Source: an uncultured Rhodopila sp.
GTDB taxonomy: Bacteria > Pseudomonadota > Alphaproteobacteria > Acetobacterales > Acetobacteraceae
NCBI RefSeq assembly: GCF_903915725.1
Contig: NZ_CAIWTY010000057.1
Location: 1-64,000, forward strand
Direction of reading: 5' to 3'
DNA: 64,000 nt
The translations under genes were made by a program, and so were the position numbers. Below are positions 24,226-32,912 of this stretch, in pieces (position 1 is the first letter of the stretch; the number at the start of each line of letters is the position of its first letter). Below the pieces are notes generated by a model, which was not told the origin of the DNA, did no database searches, and saw only the letters and a list, made by a program, of their open reading frames with translations.

Positions 24226-25902
24226 TCACACCGGCTTCCAGGAGCGGTCCACCTCGACATCGATCAGCGTTGGCCCGTCCGCCGCCAGCGCCTGATCCAG
24301 ACGTTCCTCGAAATCACCCAGGGTCGATACCTTGTGCGCATCCAGCCCGAAGCCGCGCGCGACCGAGACGAAATCGATCGCCGGATTGTCCAGGTCCATG
24401 GCCACGTAAGTATCCGACTGCGCCGCCAGGCCCTTCATCGCGTTGGTCCGCTGCTTCAGGATGCGGTATGACGTGTTGTTGATGATAACGAACACGATCT
24501 TCAGCTTCTCGTGCGCGGCCGTCCACAACCCCTGGATCGTGTACAGCGCGGAGCCGTCGCCGATCAACGCGACCACAGGGCGGTCCGGCAACGCCAGCTT
24601 GACGCCGATCGCGGCGGGCAATCCCCAGCCGATGCCGCCGCCGCGCAGGCCGAAGAAGCTCTGTGCATCGTTGCTGCGCAAAAACCGCCGCAACCCGTTG
24701 CCGGACGACACAGTCTCATCGATCACCACCGCATCGTCAGGCAACTGCCGCCCGATGGTCTGCATCAGCGCCAGCGGATGGATCGGATGGCGCTCGCACA
24801 CCGCGTCCGCCATGGCGTTCAGCTTGGCCAGGCTGGCGAGGCCCTCGGCCTTGACGTGCTCCAGCCGCTTCACCGCGGCCTCGGTCTGCGGGATGGAGCG
24901 GGCATTGATCACCGCCTCGGTCAGCTCCGGCAGCGTCGCCTTGGGTTCGCCGAGGATGGACACCGTCTCCGGATAGTTCTTCGCCAGTTCCCACGGGTTG
25001 GTGTCGAGGTGCACCACCGGATAGTCCTCCGGCATTGCCTCGCCGGTACCGGGCAGCGACAATGTAAACAGGTCGCCGCCGATGGAAATCAGCAGGTCGT
25101 GCTGCGACAGCATGCCGCGGATCACCTCCGGCAGCCGCACCAGCGGGCCGCGATACAGCGGATGGGTGGAGGGGAACGCCGCCCGGCTGGCCATGCTCTC
25201 GTCATACACCGGGGCGCCCAGCGTTTCCGCCAAGGCCGCCAGTTCAGCCAGCGCGTCGCCCTGCGCCACGGCATCCCCGGCCATGATCACCGGGCTTTTG
25301 GCTTTGGCGATGAGCTCGGCCGCGCGGGCGATGGCGGCGGCATCGCCGCGGATGCCGAATGCCACCCGGCTCGGCGTGCCAAGATCGATATCGGCGCTGT
25401 CGGTCAGGATGTCGCCCGGCAGCGACAGGAACACCGGCCCCATCGGCGGCGCCAGGGCGGTCTTCACCGCGCGGTGGATCGCCCGCGGCAGATCCTCCAG
25501 CCGCCGCACCTCCTCCGACCACTTCACGAACGGCCGCGCGATCGCCGGCAGATCGGCCCACAGCAGCGGTTCTGTAAAGTTGAAGCGCTGGTCATGCTGG
25601 CCGGCGGTCACCAGCAGCGGCGAGCCGGCCTTCTGCGCGTCGTATAGCATGCCGAGCGCGTTGCCGAGGCCGGGGGCGGCGTGCAGGTTTACCGCGACGC
25701 ATTGCCCCGAGGCCTGGGCATAGCCGTCCGCCATCGCCATGGCCGGGGCCTCCTGCAAGGCCAGCACGTAGCGCAGCTCGCGCTCGGTCGCCAGCGCGTC
25801 CATCAGGGGCAATTCCGTCGTGCCGGGGTTGCCGAAGATAACCCGCACGCCCTCCTGCCGGAGCAATTCGAGTAGAGCGGTCTTTCCCGGCATCATCGGC
25901 AT
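24226..25902 (-). CDS. Thiamine-diphosphate-dependent decarboxylase, benzoylformate decarboxylase-like
   Basis: A 558-residue ThDP enzyme. The start VIFGNPGTTELPLMDAL and the loop VNLHAAPGLGNALGML match benzoylformate decarboxylase, including its active-site His70 region; the ThDP motif is GDGSALYTIQGLW with Asn in VIINNTSY. However, the Ser26 position reads Thr and the His281 region (FRYHQYD in the Pseudomonas enzyme) reads LFTLSLPG, so the substrate is probably not benzoylformate. GAGGAG precedes ATG 25902. It converges on brnA. Confidence 0.8.
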   Translation of the reverse strand: MPMMPGKTALLELLRQEGVRVIFGNPGTTELPLMDALATERELRYVLALQEAPAMAMADGYAQASGQCVAVNLHAAPGLGNALGMLYDAQKAGSPLLVTAGQHDQRFNFTEPLLWADLPAIARPFVKWSEEVRRLEDLPRAIHRAVKTALAPPMGPVFLSLPGDILTDSADIDLGTPSRVAFGIRGDAAAIARAAELIAKAKSPVIMAGDAVAQGDALAELAALAETLGAPVYDESMASRAAFPSTHPLYRGPLVRLPEVIRGMLSQHDLLISIGGDLFTLSLPGTGEAMPEDYPVVHLDTNPWELAKNYPETVSILGEPKATLPELTEAVINARSIPQTEAAVKRLEHVKAEGLASLAKLNAMADAVCERHPIHPLALMQTIGRQLPDDAVVIDETVSSGNGLRRFLRSNDAQSFFGLRGGGIGWGLPAAIGVKLALPDRPVVALIGDGSALYTIQGLWTAAHEKLKIVFVIINNTSYRILKQRTNAMKGLAAQSDTYVAMDLDNPAIDFVSVARGFGLDAHKVSTLGDFEERLDQALAADGPTLIDVEVDRSWKPV

Positions 25903-26153
25903 GGATAACGTCTCCTCAAGGCGAGTGGTCCATTTCGCTACAAGGCACGGCGCCGCAAATCAAGCAAACGCGTCGTCGGAAAGTGCGGAGACCGGGCTGA
26001 TGACGAGACTATCGCGTCGTGTGCTGGTGGGCGGACCAGCCGCCGCCCTTGGCGGTCGAGGATTTCGGCGGCGGCAGGCGGATGAGCGAACAAGCCGGCT
26101 GTAGCGGCGTCCCTGATGCAGTCTGATGCGTCGGGGGCGAAGGTCACCGCCGA

Positions 26154-26987
26154 TCAGGCGGCGCGCCAAAGCTCGCCGTCGCGGATGGCTTTGCCTTCGG
26201 CCTCCAGCTTCAGCAGATGCGCCAGCACGCTGCGTTCCGCCGCCTTCTTCAGCTTCGGGTTCAACTGCTTATACAACGCCTCCATGATCGAGTTGGCATC
26301 CCCCGGCCCGTCGGCGAGCTTGCGCGCGATCGATTGCTCGCGCAGCATGCGATGGGTCAGCATCGCCCGCACCAGATTGCGCGGCTCGCGCAACAACGGA
26401 CCGTGCCCCGGCAGATAAACGTCGTCGTCGCGGCCAAGTAACAGGTTCAGCGAGGAAAAATACGCCCGCATATCCCCGCCCGGCGGGCTGACGATACTTG
26501 TTGACCAGGACATCACATGATCGGCGCTGAACAAAACATTGTCGCCGTTCGCCGCGGTGACAACGTAACATATATGATCCGACGCATGACCTGGCGTGTG
26601 CAGCGCATAGATCCCGGCAATCGATCCGTTATGATCCAGTTTGATGTCCGGATCGAACGCCGCGATGCCGCTGGTGCGAAACCCCACCGTCCGCGCGCCC
26701 GTCGCCGCCTGCAACGCCGGCACCGCGCCGACATGGTCGTGGTGGGTGTGGCTGACCAGGATCAGCGCGACCCGGCCGCCGGTGTGGCGCAGGATGGCAT
26801 CAACATGCTCGGGGTGGCCCTCCGGCCCCGGGTCGAGGACGGCGGTTCCGTCCGGCGTGTCGATCAGATAGGTGTTGGTGCCGTAATAGGTCATCGGCCC
26901 GGGGTTGTTGGCGACGATCCGGCTGATGCCCGGCAGGACGGGAAGAAGGGCGCCGCGGTCGGGCTCGGCCTCGGTCAGAAAGGACAT
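26154..26987 (-). CDS. MBL-fold metallo-hydrolase (LACTB2-like)
   Basis: A 277-residue metallo-beta-lactamase-fold hydrolase. The metal motif is SHTHHDHVGAVPAL, with further ligands in TPGHASDH, FSADHVM and PGHGP. The C-terminal 60 residues (LNPKLKKAAERSVLAHLLKLEAEGKA) form the winged-helix tail found in LACTB2-type proteins and related hydrolases. Activity may be on RNA or on thioesters; the sequence cannot decide. GGAGAA precedes the ATG. Confidence 0.88.
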   Translation of the reverse strand: MSFLTEAEPDRGALLPVLPGISRIVANNPGPMTYYGTNTYLIDTPDGTAVLDPGPEGHPEHVDAILRHTGGRVALILVSHTHHDHVGAVPALQAATGARTVGFRTSGIAAFDPDIKLDHNGSIAGIYALHTPGHASDHICYVVTAANGDNVLFSADHVMSWSTSIVSPPGGDMRAYFSSLNLLLGRDDDVYLPGHGPLLREPRNLVRAMLTHRMLREQSIARKLADGPGDANSIMEALYKQLNPKLKKAAERSVLAHLLKLEAEGKAIRDGELWRAA

Positions 26988-27056
26988 GCGAACGGTTCTC
27001 CGAAGGGACGTTATGCTTGCCGCAAACCGCCCGGGCTGGCAACGCCGGCCGTCTAA

Positions 27057-29087
27057 CTAATGCGCAAGCCTCACCCTGAACAGGATGAAGCCCAGAAGGC
27101 GGTTGTCGGCATCGAGTTGTTGGACCGGAACGAGGCGCCCATCGAACGCAAACCGCACGACCAGTGGCTGCGGCGCTGACCAAGCCGGGCAGTCCAGCGC
27201 GAGAGTCAGTGTCTGCCTGGACCCTTTTTCGACCGAAAGCACTTCATCGGCGCACCCGTCGATGACGACCCGGAGGTGGAGGGGTTCGGGAAGTCCCGAC
27301 GCCGCAGCAACCGTCGCCGGTATCGCTTCGACATCGACTGCAAGCCGGGTTTCGTCGGATCGCAGCAACATGACCGCGCTGTCGGGCCGCGACCATGCCC
27401 AGCCGCCGGACGGATCGTAAATTCCTCGCTTATGGCGGTAATCGCCGTTGGCGAAATCGACGTCCGAAGCCAAATCCGTCGCGGTTCCGTCGGCGGCGGA
27501 AAATGGCACATATGGACGCGCCTGCTGAATCTCGTAAAGCGAGCCGGCGGGAGTTTGGAGTATCGGCCGATAAGTCAGGCTTGCCAGAACGTCCCCCACG
27601 TAGCCGGGCACAATGGCTTGCGCAAAATAGTCCGTCAGTAAAAACTTCCGCGGCAAGGCATTTATCTGAGATGGCAGCCAGCGTTCAAAGTTATAGATAT
27701 CGCGGCCGGAAAACAGCGCGAGTACGGGCGCCTGCCACCAGCCGAAGCCGAAAATCTTCGCGTCCGCCGGAAGTGCCGTAATCTCCTCTATGAGGGGACG
27801 GATGTCCGACACCCGAGGATCGCGCTGTGCGAGTTTTGGCAGCAACTGGCCCTTTAGCAGAAGGAGACCGTCGCACGGCACGATTGCGGCGAGGCCGGCT
27901 GCCAGAACAGTCCGCGCGCCGATTGTCGAAAGACGCCGCTGAAAGGCGACCGATGAACCACCGGTGATCGCGGCGACCAGCATGACGATAAGACATTGGG
28001 AGAGGACGATACCGTCCAAAATCCGTCGAAGCCATGCCATGTTCGTCGGCGTCACCAGCAGCCACCAGACGAAATAGAGGCTGACAGTCAGCGCTATGGA
28101 GGCAAAGGCAAAGCGCGCCGGCGTCTGATTTCCTCGGACAATCAAGAACAGGGCCGTCAGCAACGGGGGCAACACGATCCACACCAGCAGCAAAACCTCC
28201 GGCACGCCGGTCATCTGGCTGAGAATTTCAAGATGCGTTGCTGCCTTACCCGCCAGCGCGCTGAATGCGGGACGCCATGACGCTGCGCCGGACTGGGCCT
28301 GAATCTGACCGAACTGAAGCAGCCACCACCGCTTGTAGCCTGCGATCGATGCGATTTGGTAGAGACGAAAGCATTCCCACCCCAGGACCGGTCCACACAA
28401 CCCGAATACGAAAGCAGCCCCCCTTGAACGCCTGAAAGGACCCGCCTGAATGAACAAAAACGCCAGCATCGCCGCCGGCGCGACACAGATGAGCGCAACA
28501 ACTTTCGTAAGATAAGCCAGCGCCAAGGCCATCCCGCCAAGGGCAAATCGTCTCGCCCCCCGAGCCTGCGATCCGAACCCCGATTCAAGAATGACAAGGC
28601 CGAGCAGAAACCAAGCGAGTACAATGATTTCGCCAAATCCGTTCATGCTGTAGGTTACGAATCCGGGCACCTGCATGCACAACAGCGCTCCGAACAACGC
28701 CAACCAAAGCGGCGCCTCGCAGATCAGAAACAGTCGAACAAGCGCGACCACGAGAACGACGACATAGATGAGATTGATGACTTGCGTCGTGAGAAAGCTA
28801 ACGCCGGCGACACGGAACACCAGCGCTGCCGGCAGAACCAGCGGGCCGTCAGTCTGAGCCGGAAACGGGAAAAAAGAATCGTAGATGAGGCCATAGCCGT
28901 GCCCGGCCCCGAAGGATTGCGCAACACGCAGGTTCAAACCGCCGTCGAAGCTTGGCGGATTGAGTCTCGCATATTCGGCAAGCTGGTAAAGGCCCCAGAG
29001 CAAAAGGATTGCCGATACCACCGTCGCTACGCATATCGCACTTTTCCGAAGGTAACAAACTCGGTTTGCTGATCCGGGGATTCTCAA
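27057..29087 (-). CDS. GT-C fold membrane glycosyltransferase-like protein
   Basis: A 676-residue membrane protein with about 10-12 helices in the first 430 residues and a 200-residue soluble C-terminal domain. The first periplasmic loop reads LNPPSFDGGLNLRVAQ, in the place where PMT/ArnT enzymes hold their acidic catalytic pair. It likely transfers a sugar from a polyprenyl phosphate carrier in the periplasm. The start is TTG at 29087, preceded by AGGCGGAAG; no ATG is available. It lies 39 bases downstream of the GT2-methyltransferase fusion, which could make its lipid-linked donor. Confidence 0.75.
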   Translation of the reverse strand: MRIPGSANRVCYLRKSAICVATVVSAILLLWGLYQLAEYARLNPPSFDGGLNLRVAQSFGAGHGYGLIYDSFFPFPAQTDGPLVLPAALVFRVAGVSFLTTQVINLIYVVVLVVALVRLFLICEAPLWLALFGALLCMQVPGFVTYSMNGFGEIIVLAWFLLGLVILESGFGSQARGARRFALGGMALALAYLTKVVALICVAPAAMLAFLFIQAGPFRRSRGAAFVFGLCGPVLGWECFRLYQIASIAGYKRWWLLQFGQIQAQSGAASWRPAFSALAGKAATHLEILSQMTGVPEVLLLVWIVLPPLLTALFLIVRGNQTPARFAFASIALTVSLYFVWWLLVTPTNMAWLRRILDGIVLSQCLIVMLVAAITGGSSVAFQRRLSTIGARTVLAAGLAAIVPCDGLLLLKGQLLPKLAQRDPRVSDIRPLIEEITALPADAKIFGFGWWQAPVLALFSGRDIYNFERWLPSQINALPRKFLLTDYFAQAIVPGYVGDVLASLTYRPILQTPAGSLYEIQQARPYVPFSAADGTATDLASDVDFANGDYRHKRGIYDPSGGWAWSRPDSAVMLLRSDETRLAVDVEAIPATVAAASGLPEPLHLRVVIDGCADEVLSVEKGSRQTLTLALDCPAWSAPQPLVVRFAFDGRLVPVQQLDADNRLLGFILFRVRLAH

Positions 29088-29126
29088 CTTTGCTTCCGCC
29101 TCATGAACATATGGTCTGATCGGCTA

Positions 29127-30947
29127 TTACTTCGTCGCAGATCCATGCTCGCAGTCAAACACCACACCGCGGCGATCCCAATACAGATATAGATTGGCGC
29201 TGCATGGACCAAGCAACAGTCCGGTCGCGCCAATGCGCAGGTTGGCACCAGGCGGACAGGCCGCAAGCAGCCGCGAACGCGACATCAGTATCAGATTCTC
29301 CGGGCGGCTCCATTTCTGCTTGCCGGACAGGCGGCAGGCCAGGGCGAAACTGCGATCAGTCCAGTGCAGCAGCGGGATCCCGGTGTGATGCTCGACCGGG
29401 AAGAACCGGTGCGGAACCGTCAGGAAGCCCCGCCGACCGACGCGCATCAGGTCCGTGACGAAGCGGCGCTGGCTTTCGACGCTGCCGACATGTTCCAGAA
29501 CAGCATTGGATGTCACGATGTCGATCTCGCCATCGGCGTACGGCAGTGGCTGGTTGGCGGCGATTTGGCGATACTTGACGGCGGGATAAGCCGCGGCAAA
29601 ATCCTCCCCGCTGCCCAACCCGACAGCGGTGATGCGCTGCGGAAACGGATAGCGCCGCTCCAGGACGTTGGCTGCGTCACCAACGACGTCGGAAACGCCC
29701 ACATCGAGCACGGTGTCCTGCGGCGTTGGCAGACATAGCTCCATGAAATCGCGATAGATCCGATCCCTGGCCCGGATAACCAGCCGTTCCGACAGCGAAC
29801 TCGGCGTCGCCACCTCGTAGTATTTGGTGTCAACAGGTGCCGATTTGGCAGCAAACTCAGCCGGCGCATCATGATCGCCCGCAATCGTCTCAAGCGTTGC
29901 CGAAGCGGAGAACGCGCCGGAACCCGATCGGGAAGACATCAGCGCAGCGGCCGGAACAGGCGGATCGTCGCGAGGCTGCCTCACCGGCAAGCCCGCAGGC
30001 TCGAAGGCCGGGGTGGAAAGGTAGGACAGGCGCTTCAGTTCCTTCCGCCCCTGCGCGACCGATTCGAGAATGAGGCCGGCCGAGAAGGACAGAAACGACA
30101 GCAACATGCACCCGGTGGCCAGCACCGCCGTCGGCAGCCGAGGAACCAGGCCGGTGGCCAGGAACGTCAGGATCACCGGAATGCCAAGGCCGCCCCCCAG
30201 CAATCCGAGAAACAATCCGGACAGGCTGAAGAACTGCAGCGGACGCTCCTGCTTCACCAGTTGCACGATCGCCCGCAGAATGCGCAGCCCGTCCCTGTAG
30301 GTCTGCAGCTTGGAAGCCGCGCCTTGCGGACGTTCACTGTATGCCGTCCGCACCTCGTCGATCGGCATGCGCATTTCCAGCGCGTGGACCGAGAACTCCG
30401 TCTCGGTTTCGAAGCCGGACGCCCCCGCCGGGAAGGATTTCACGAATCGCCGGCTGAACACGCGGTAGCCGGAGAGCATGTCGGAAATACCCTGGCCGAA
30501 CAAGGCGCGGACGAGTCCGGTCAGCATCCAGTTGCCGAAACGGTGGCCCCGGCGATAGGCGGCTATACTGTGGCTGACACGAAGCCCGGTCACCATGTCG
30601 AGTCGGTCATCGACCAGCAGGCGCACCATCTCCGGCGCGTCAGCGGCCGCATAGGTGCCATCGCCATCGACCAGCACATAGACGTCGGCTTCGATGTCGG
30701 CGAACATCCGCCGCACGACATTGCCCTTGCCCTTCAGGGCCTCACGGCGGACCGTGGCCCCGGCGGCGCGCGCAACGGCGGCAGTGCGGTCGCTGGAGTT
30801 GTTGTCGTAGACGTAGATCTCAGCCGCCGGCAACGCGCGGTAAAAGTCGGCCACGACGCTGCGGATTGCGATTTCTTCGTTATAACAAGGGATCATCACC
30901 GCGATTCGCGGCTCGGACCAGGCTTGGACAGTGAGGTGCGTCTGCAT
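29127..30947 (-). CDS. Glycosyltransferase family 2 fused to a SAM-dependent methyltransferase
   Basis: A 606-residue two-enzyme fusion. Residues about 15-235 are a GT2 domain of the polyprenyl-phosphate glucose/mannose synthase type (VMIPCYNEEIAI, VDGDGTYAA, GISDMLSGYRVFSRR). Residues about 245-310 hold two membrane helices. After a 70-residue low-complexity linker, residues about 390-600 form a class I methyltransferase (VLDVGVSDVVGDAANVLE, then IDIVTSNAVLEHVG). The GT2 part would load a sugar on a lipid carrier; the methyltransferase part may modify that sugar or lipid. The gene heads an operon with the GT-C gene. Confidence 0.85.
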   Translation of the reverse strand: MQTHLTVQAWSEPRIAVMIPCYNEEIAIRSVVADFYRALPAAEIYVYDNNSSDRTAAVARAAGATVRREALKGKGNVVRRMFADIEADVYVLVDGDGTYAAADAPEMVRLLVDDRLDMVTGLRVSHSIAAYRRGHRFGNWMLTGLVRALFGQGISDMLSGYRVFSRRFVKSFPAGASGFETETEFSVHALEMRMPIDEVRTAYSERPQGAASKLQTYRDGLRILRAIVQLVKQERPLQFFSLSGLFLGLLGGGLGIPVILTFLATGLVPRLPTAVLATGCMLLSFLSFSAGLILESVAQGRKELKRLSYLSTPAFEPAGLPVRQPRDDPPVPAAALMSSRSGSGAFSASATLETIAGDHDAPAEFAAKSAPVDTKYYEVATPSSLSERLVIRARDRIYRDFMELCLPTPQDTVLDVGVSDVVGDAANVLERRYPFPQRITAVGLGSGEDFAAAYPAVKYRQIAANQPLPYADGEIDIVTSNAVLEHVGSVESQRRFVTDLMRVGRRGFLTVPHRFFPVEHHTGIPLLHWTDRSFALACRLSGKQKWSRPENLILMSRSRLLAACPPGANLRIGATGLLLGPCSANLYLYWDRRGVVFDCEHGSATK

Positions 30948-31071
30948 GCGGCTCGGCGGGTTAAGGGTTTGGGTGCCACCAGCCCTGCGATGGCTCAGGC
31001 GACTTTTTTCGGCATCGCGACCTCGGTCACAGACCGATTCGGCGAGATCCCTCCGCGAGTGAGCTGGTAGG

Positions 31072-31132
31072 TTGAAGCTTCATTAGTCAAGTCTTGACGA
31101 AGTTTCAATAATAACGTGCTACCATGGGTAGC
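31072..31132. promoter_or_regulatory. Nested palindromes in the divergent intergenic region
   Basis: TTGAAGCTTC (31072-31081) pairs with GAAGTTTCAA (31099-31108) apart from one mismatch; inside lies the perfect palindrome GTCAAG-T-CTTGAC (31086-31098). A second hairpin GCTACC-ATG-GGTAGC sits at 31118-31132. They lie between the divergent glycosyltransferase operon and the membrane-protein gene and could be operators. No regulator is identified. The rest of the gap 30948-31328 holds no supported gene. Confidence 0.4.
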
Positions 31133-31328
31133 GCTTGGCTGGCGGCTATGTCGCCGCCCGCGATGGTCGGATGGCATCGCGACCGCCGCGTCACGACGCA
31201 GGAAGACGCCGGATCGTCCCGGCTTCGGGCGTTCGCGCCGATATAGGATTTGCAAGACCGCATGTTCGGGAGCATGATCAGGTCGTGTAACGTGTATCGT
31301 GGTGAAAAGTAACGAGGGCGGGGTACAT

Positions 31329-32408
31329 ATGTTCAGCAGCACGATTCTGGATGTCGCCGCGGGGCTGATTTTCACCTTCCTGATCGTCAGCCTCGCCGCC
31401 GGAGCGATCGTCGAGGCCATCAACTCGTTCTTCAAGCTTCGATCTGTCAGCCTCATCGCCGGTATCAAGCAGCTTTTCAATGATCCGAAGTTCGAGAAGC
31501 TGGCACTGACCCTCTATCAGCACGCGTCCATCAATCCCCGCGGTCCCGGGGCGCCGCAAGCCGCGCAGCCGGCGGAGGTGTCATCCGCAGTAAAAAAGGC
31601 CGCGAAAAAACTCGCGCCGGCCTATATCGATCCTAAGCAGTTCGCCAGCGCCCTGATCGACATACTCGGCCTGTCGGCGGCGAGCCAGACAGTCGACAAG
31701 CCGGGAACCGAGGCGATCGCAACGTTCACCAAGGCCATCAACGACGCGACGACGGGGGCGCCCCCGCAGATCAGAAATTTTCTCATCGGCATCGTGCAGC
31801 GGACGAAGGGCGACCTCGACGCAATTCAGGCGGAGCTGGGCAGATGGTTTGATTCGTCGATGGACCGCCTGAGCGGGGCGTTCAAGCGCTGGACCCAGTT
31901 GGCGTCGGTGGTGGTCGCGCTGACGCTGAGCGTGGTGCTGAATATCGACAGCATAGCGGTTACGCGCGTGCTGTGGGCGCAGCCGAAGCTCGCCGATCAA
32001 TTGAAGATTTCGCCTGGTCTCGACAAAGAGCTTCAAGATACGGCTGCTGATCCGAAACAATTGGCGGCGAATGAGGGCCTGGTCTTCGATCAGTTGAAGA
32101 CATTCAACCAGCAACTGCCTATCGGATGGCTGGATGGTCACTTCCTGCAAATACGCAACCCGGCCATGAGGATTAGCGGCAATCCAAGCCCTGACTGCAA
32201 GATTTCCGACGACGCAGGGTGTTTCGACTGGTTCTGGAACGACAGGCAAACCGGATGGTGGAGCCGTCCGGCCGGCTGGCTGATAACGGCGCTTGCAGCG
32301 CTGTTTGGCGCGCCGTTCTGGTTCGATCTACTGCAGGGGTTCGTTCGCCTCAAGGGGGCCGGTCCCAGCCCTCAGGAGAAGAAGGACGGCACCGCGGCAT
32401 CCGGATAA
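31329..32408 (+). CDS. Membrane protein of unknown function
   Basis: A 359-residue protein with one N-terminal helix (LDVAAGLIFTFLIVSLAAGAIVEAI), a helical soluble region (residues about 60-190), a second helix after LGRWFDSSMDRLSGAFKRW (LASVVVALTLSVVLNID) and a third near the C-terminus (WLITALAALFGAPFWFDLL). The GRWFD-x5-RLSG segment is typical of a widespread unnamed bacterial family. ATG 31329 follows GAGGGCGGGG; a GTG at 31299 is possible. It stands alone. Confidence 0.75.
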   Translation: MFSSTILDVAAGLIFTFLIVSLAAGAIVEAINSFFKLRSVSLIAGIKQLFNDPKFEKLALTLYQHASINPRGPGAPQAAQPAEVSSAVKKAAKKLAPAYIDPKQFASALIDILGLSAASQTVDKPGTEAIATFTKAINDATTGAPPQIRNFLIGIVQRTKGDLDAIQAELGRWFDSSMDRLSGAFKRWTQLASVVVALTLSVVLNIDSIAVTRVLWAQPKLADQLKISPGLDKELQDTAADPKQLAANEGLVFDQLKTFNQQLPIGWLDGHFLQIRNPAMRISGNPSPDCKISDDAGCFDWFWNDRQTGWWSRPAGWLITALAALFGAPFWFDLLQGFVRLKGAGPSPQEKKDGTAASG

Positions 32409-32912
32409 ACACCGGGCCAAATTATAAGTCATCGCCGGCTTGTCGCCCATTGGCAAAGCCGCCGCCATCTCGGAGTGCAGGCCCGCCAGCCGGAAAAGTC
32501 CTGGCTGGTTCCCCGGGCATGGATCGCCGGCTTGATGTCATAATATTTCCACATATCAGCAATGAGTGGTTGCGGTTTAATGACTATTGTCTTTACGCCC
32601 GGCCAGCGATATCGCTATGTTGCGTCGCAGCAAGAGGAACGCCCTTCGCCCTGAAGCCGGTTCGGTCCGGCCTATTCGACGAATCCTTGCAATAAACGCG
32701 TTTTGATTCGGGTGGCTGATATCGCCGGGTCGGCAGACATTCGCCGGCAACCGACGCGGGCCTCGCCCAGCTCAGACAGGAAGTTCCGCAGTTAGAACCT
32801 CATCCATACCGTTCCGCCCAGCGCTCCAAAGGGGCGCCTGGTGTCGTGTCCGCTGTGCCCCGGCTGACCGCCGCCCGCAGGCTAACTGATAGTACTCAAA
32901 GGAATGTCTCCC
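32409..32912. other. 504-bp intergenic region without a supported gene
   Basis: No frame shows homology or a good ribosome binding site. It precedes the PHA synthase gene and presumably carries its promoter; AAAGGA at 32898-32903 is the ribosome binding site that supports the start at 32913. Confidence 0.5.

Noticed and set aside
29084-29266. 60-codon minus-strand frame between the two glycosylation genes
   Set aside because: It lies inside the end of the GT2 fusion in another frame; its only relevance is that its stop overlaps the TTG start of the GT-C gene.
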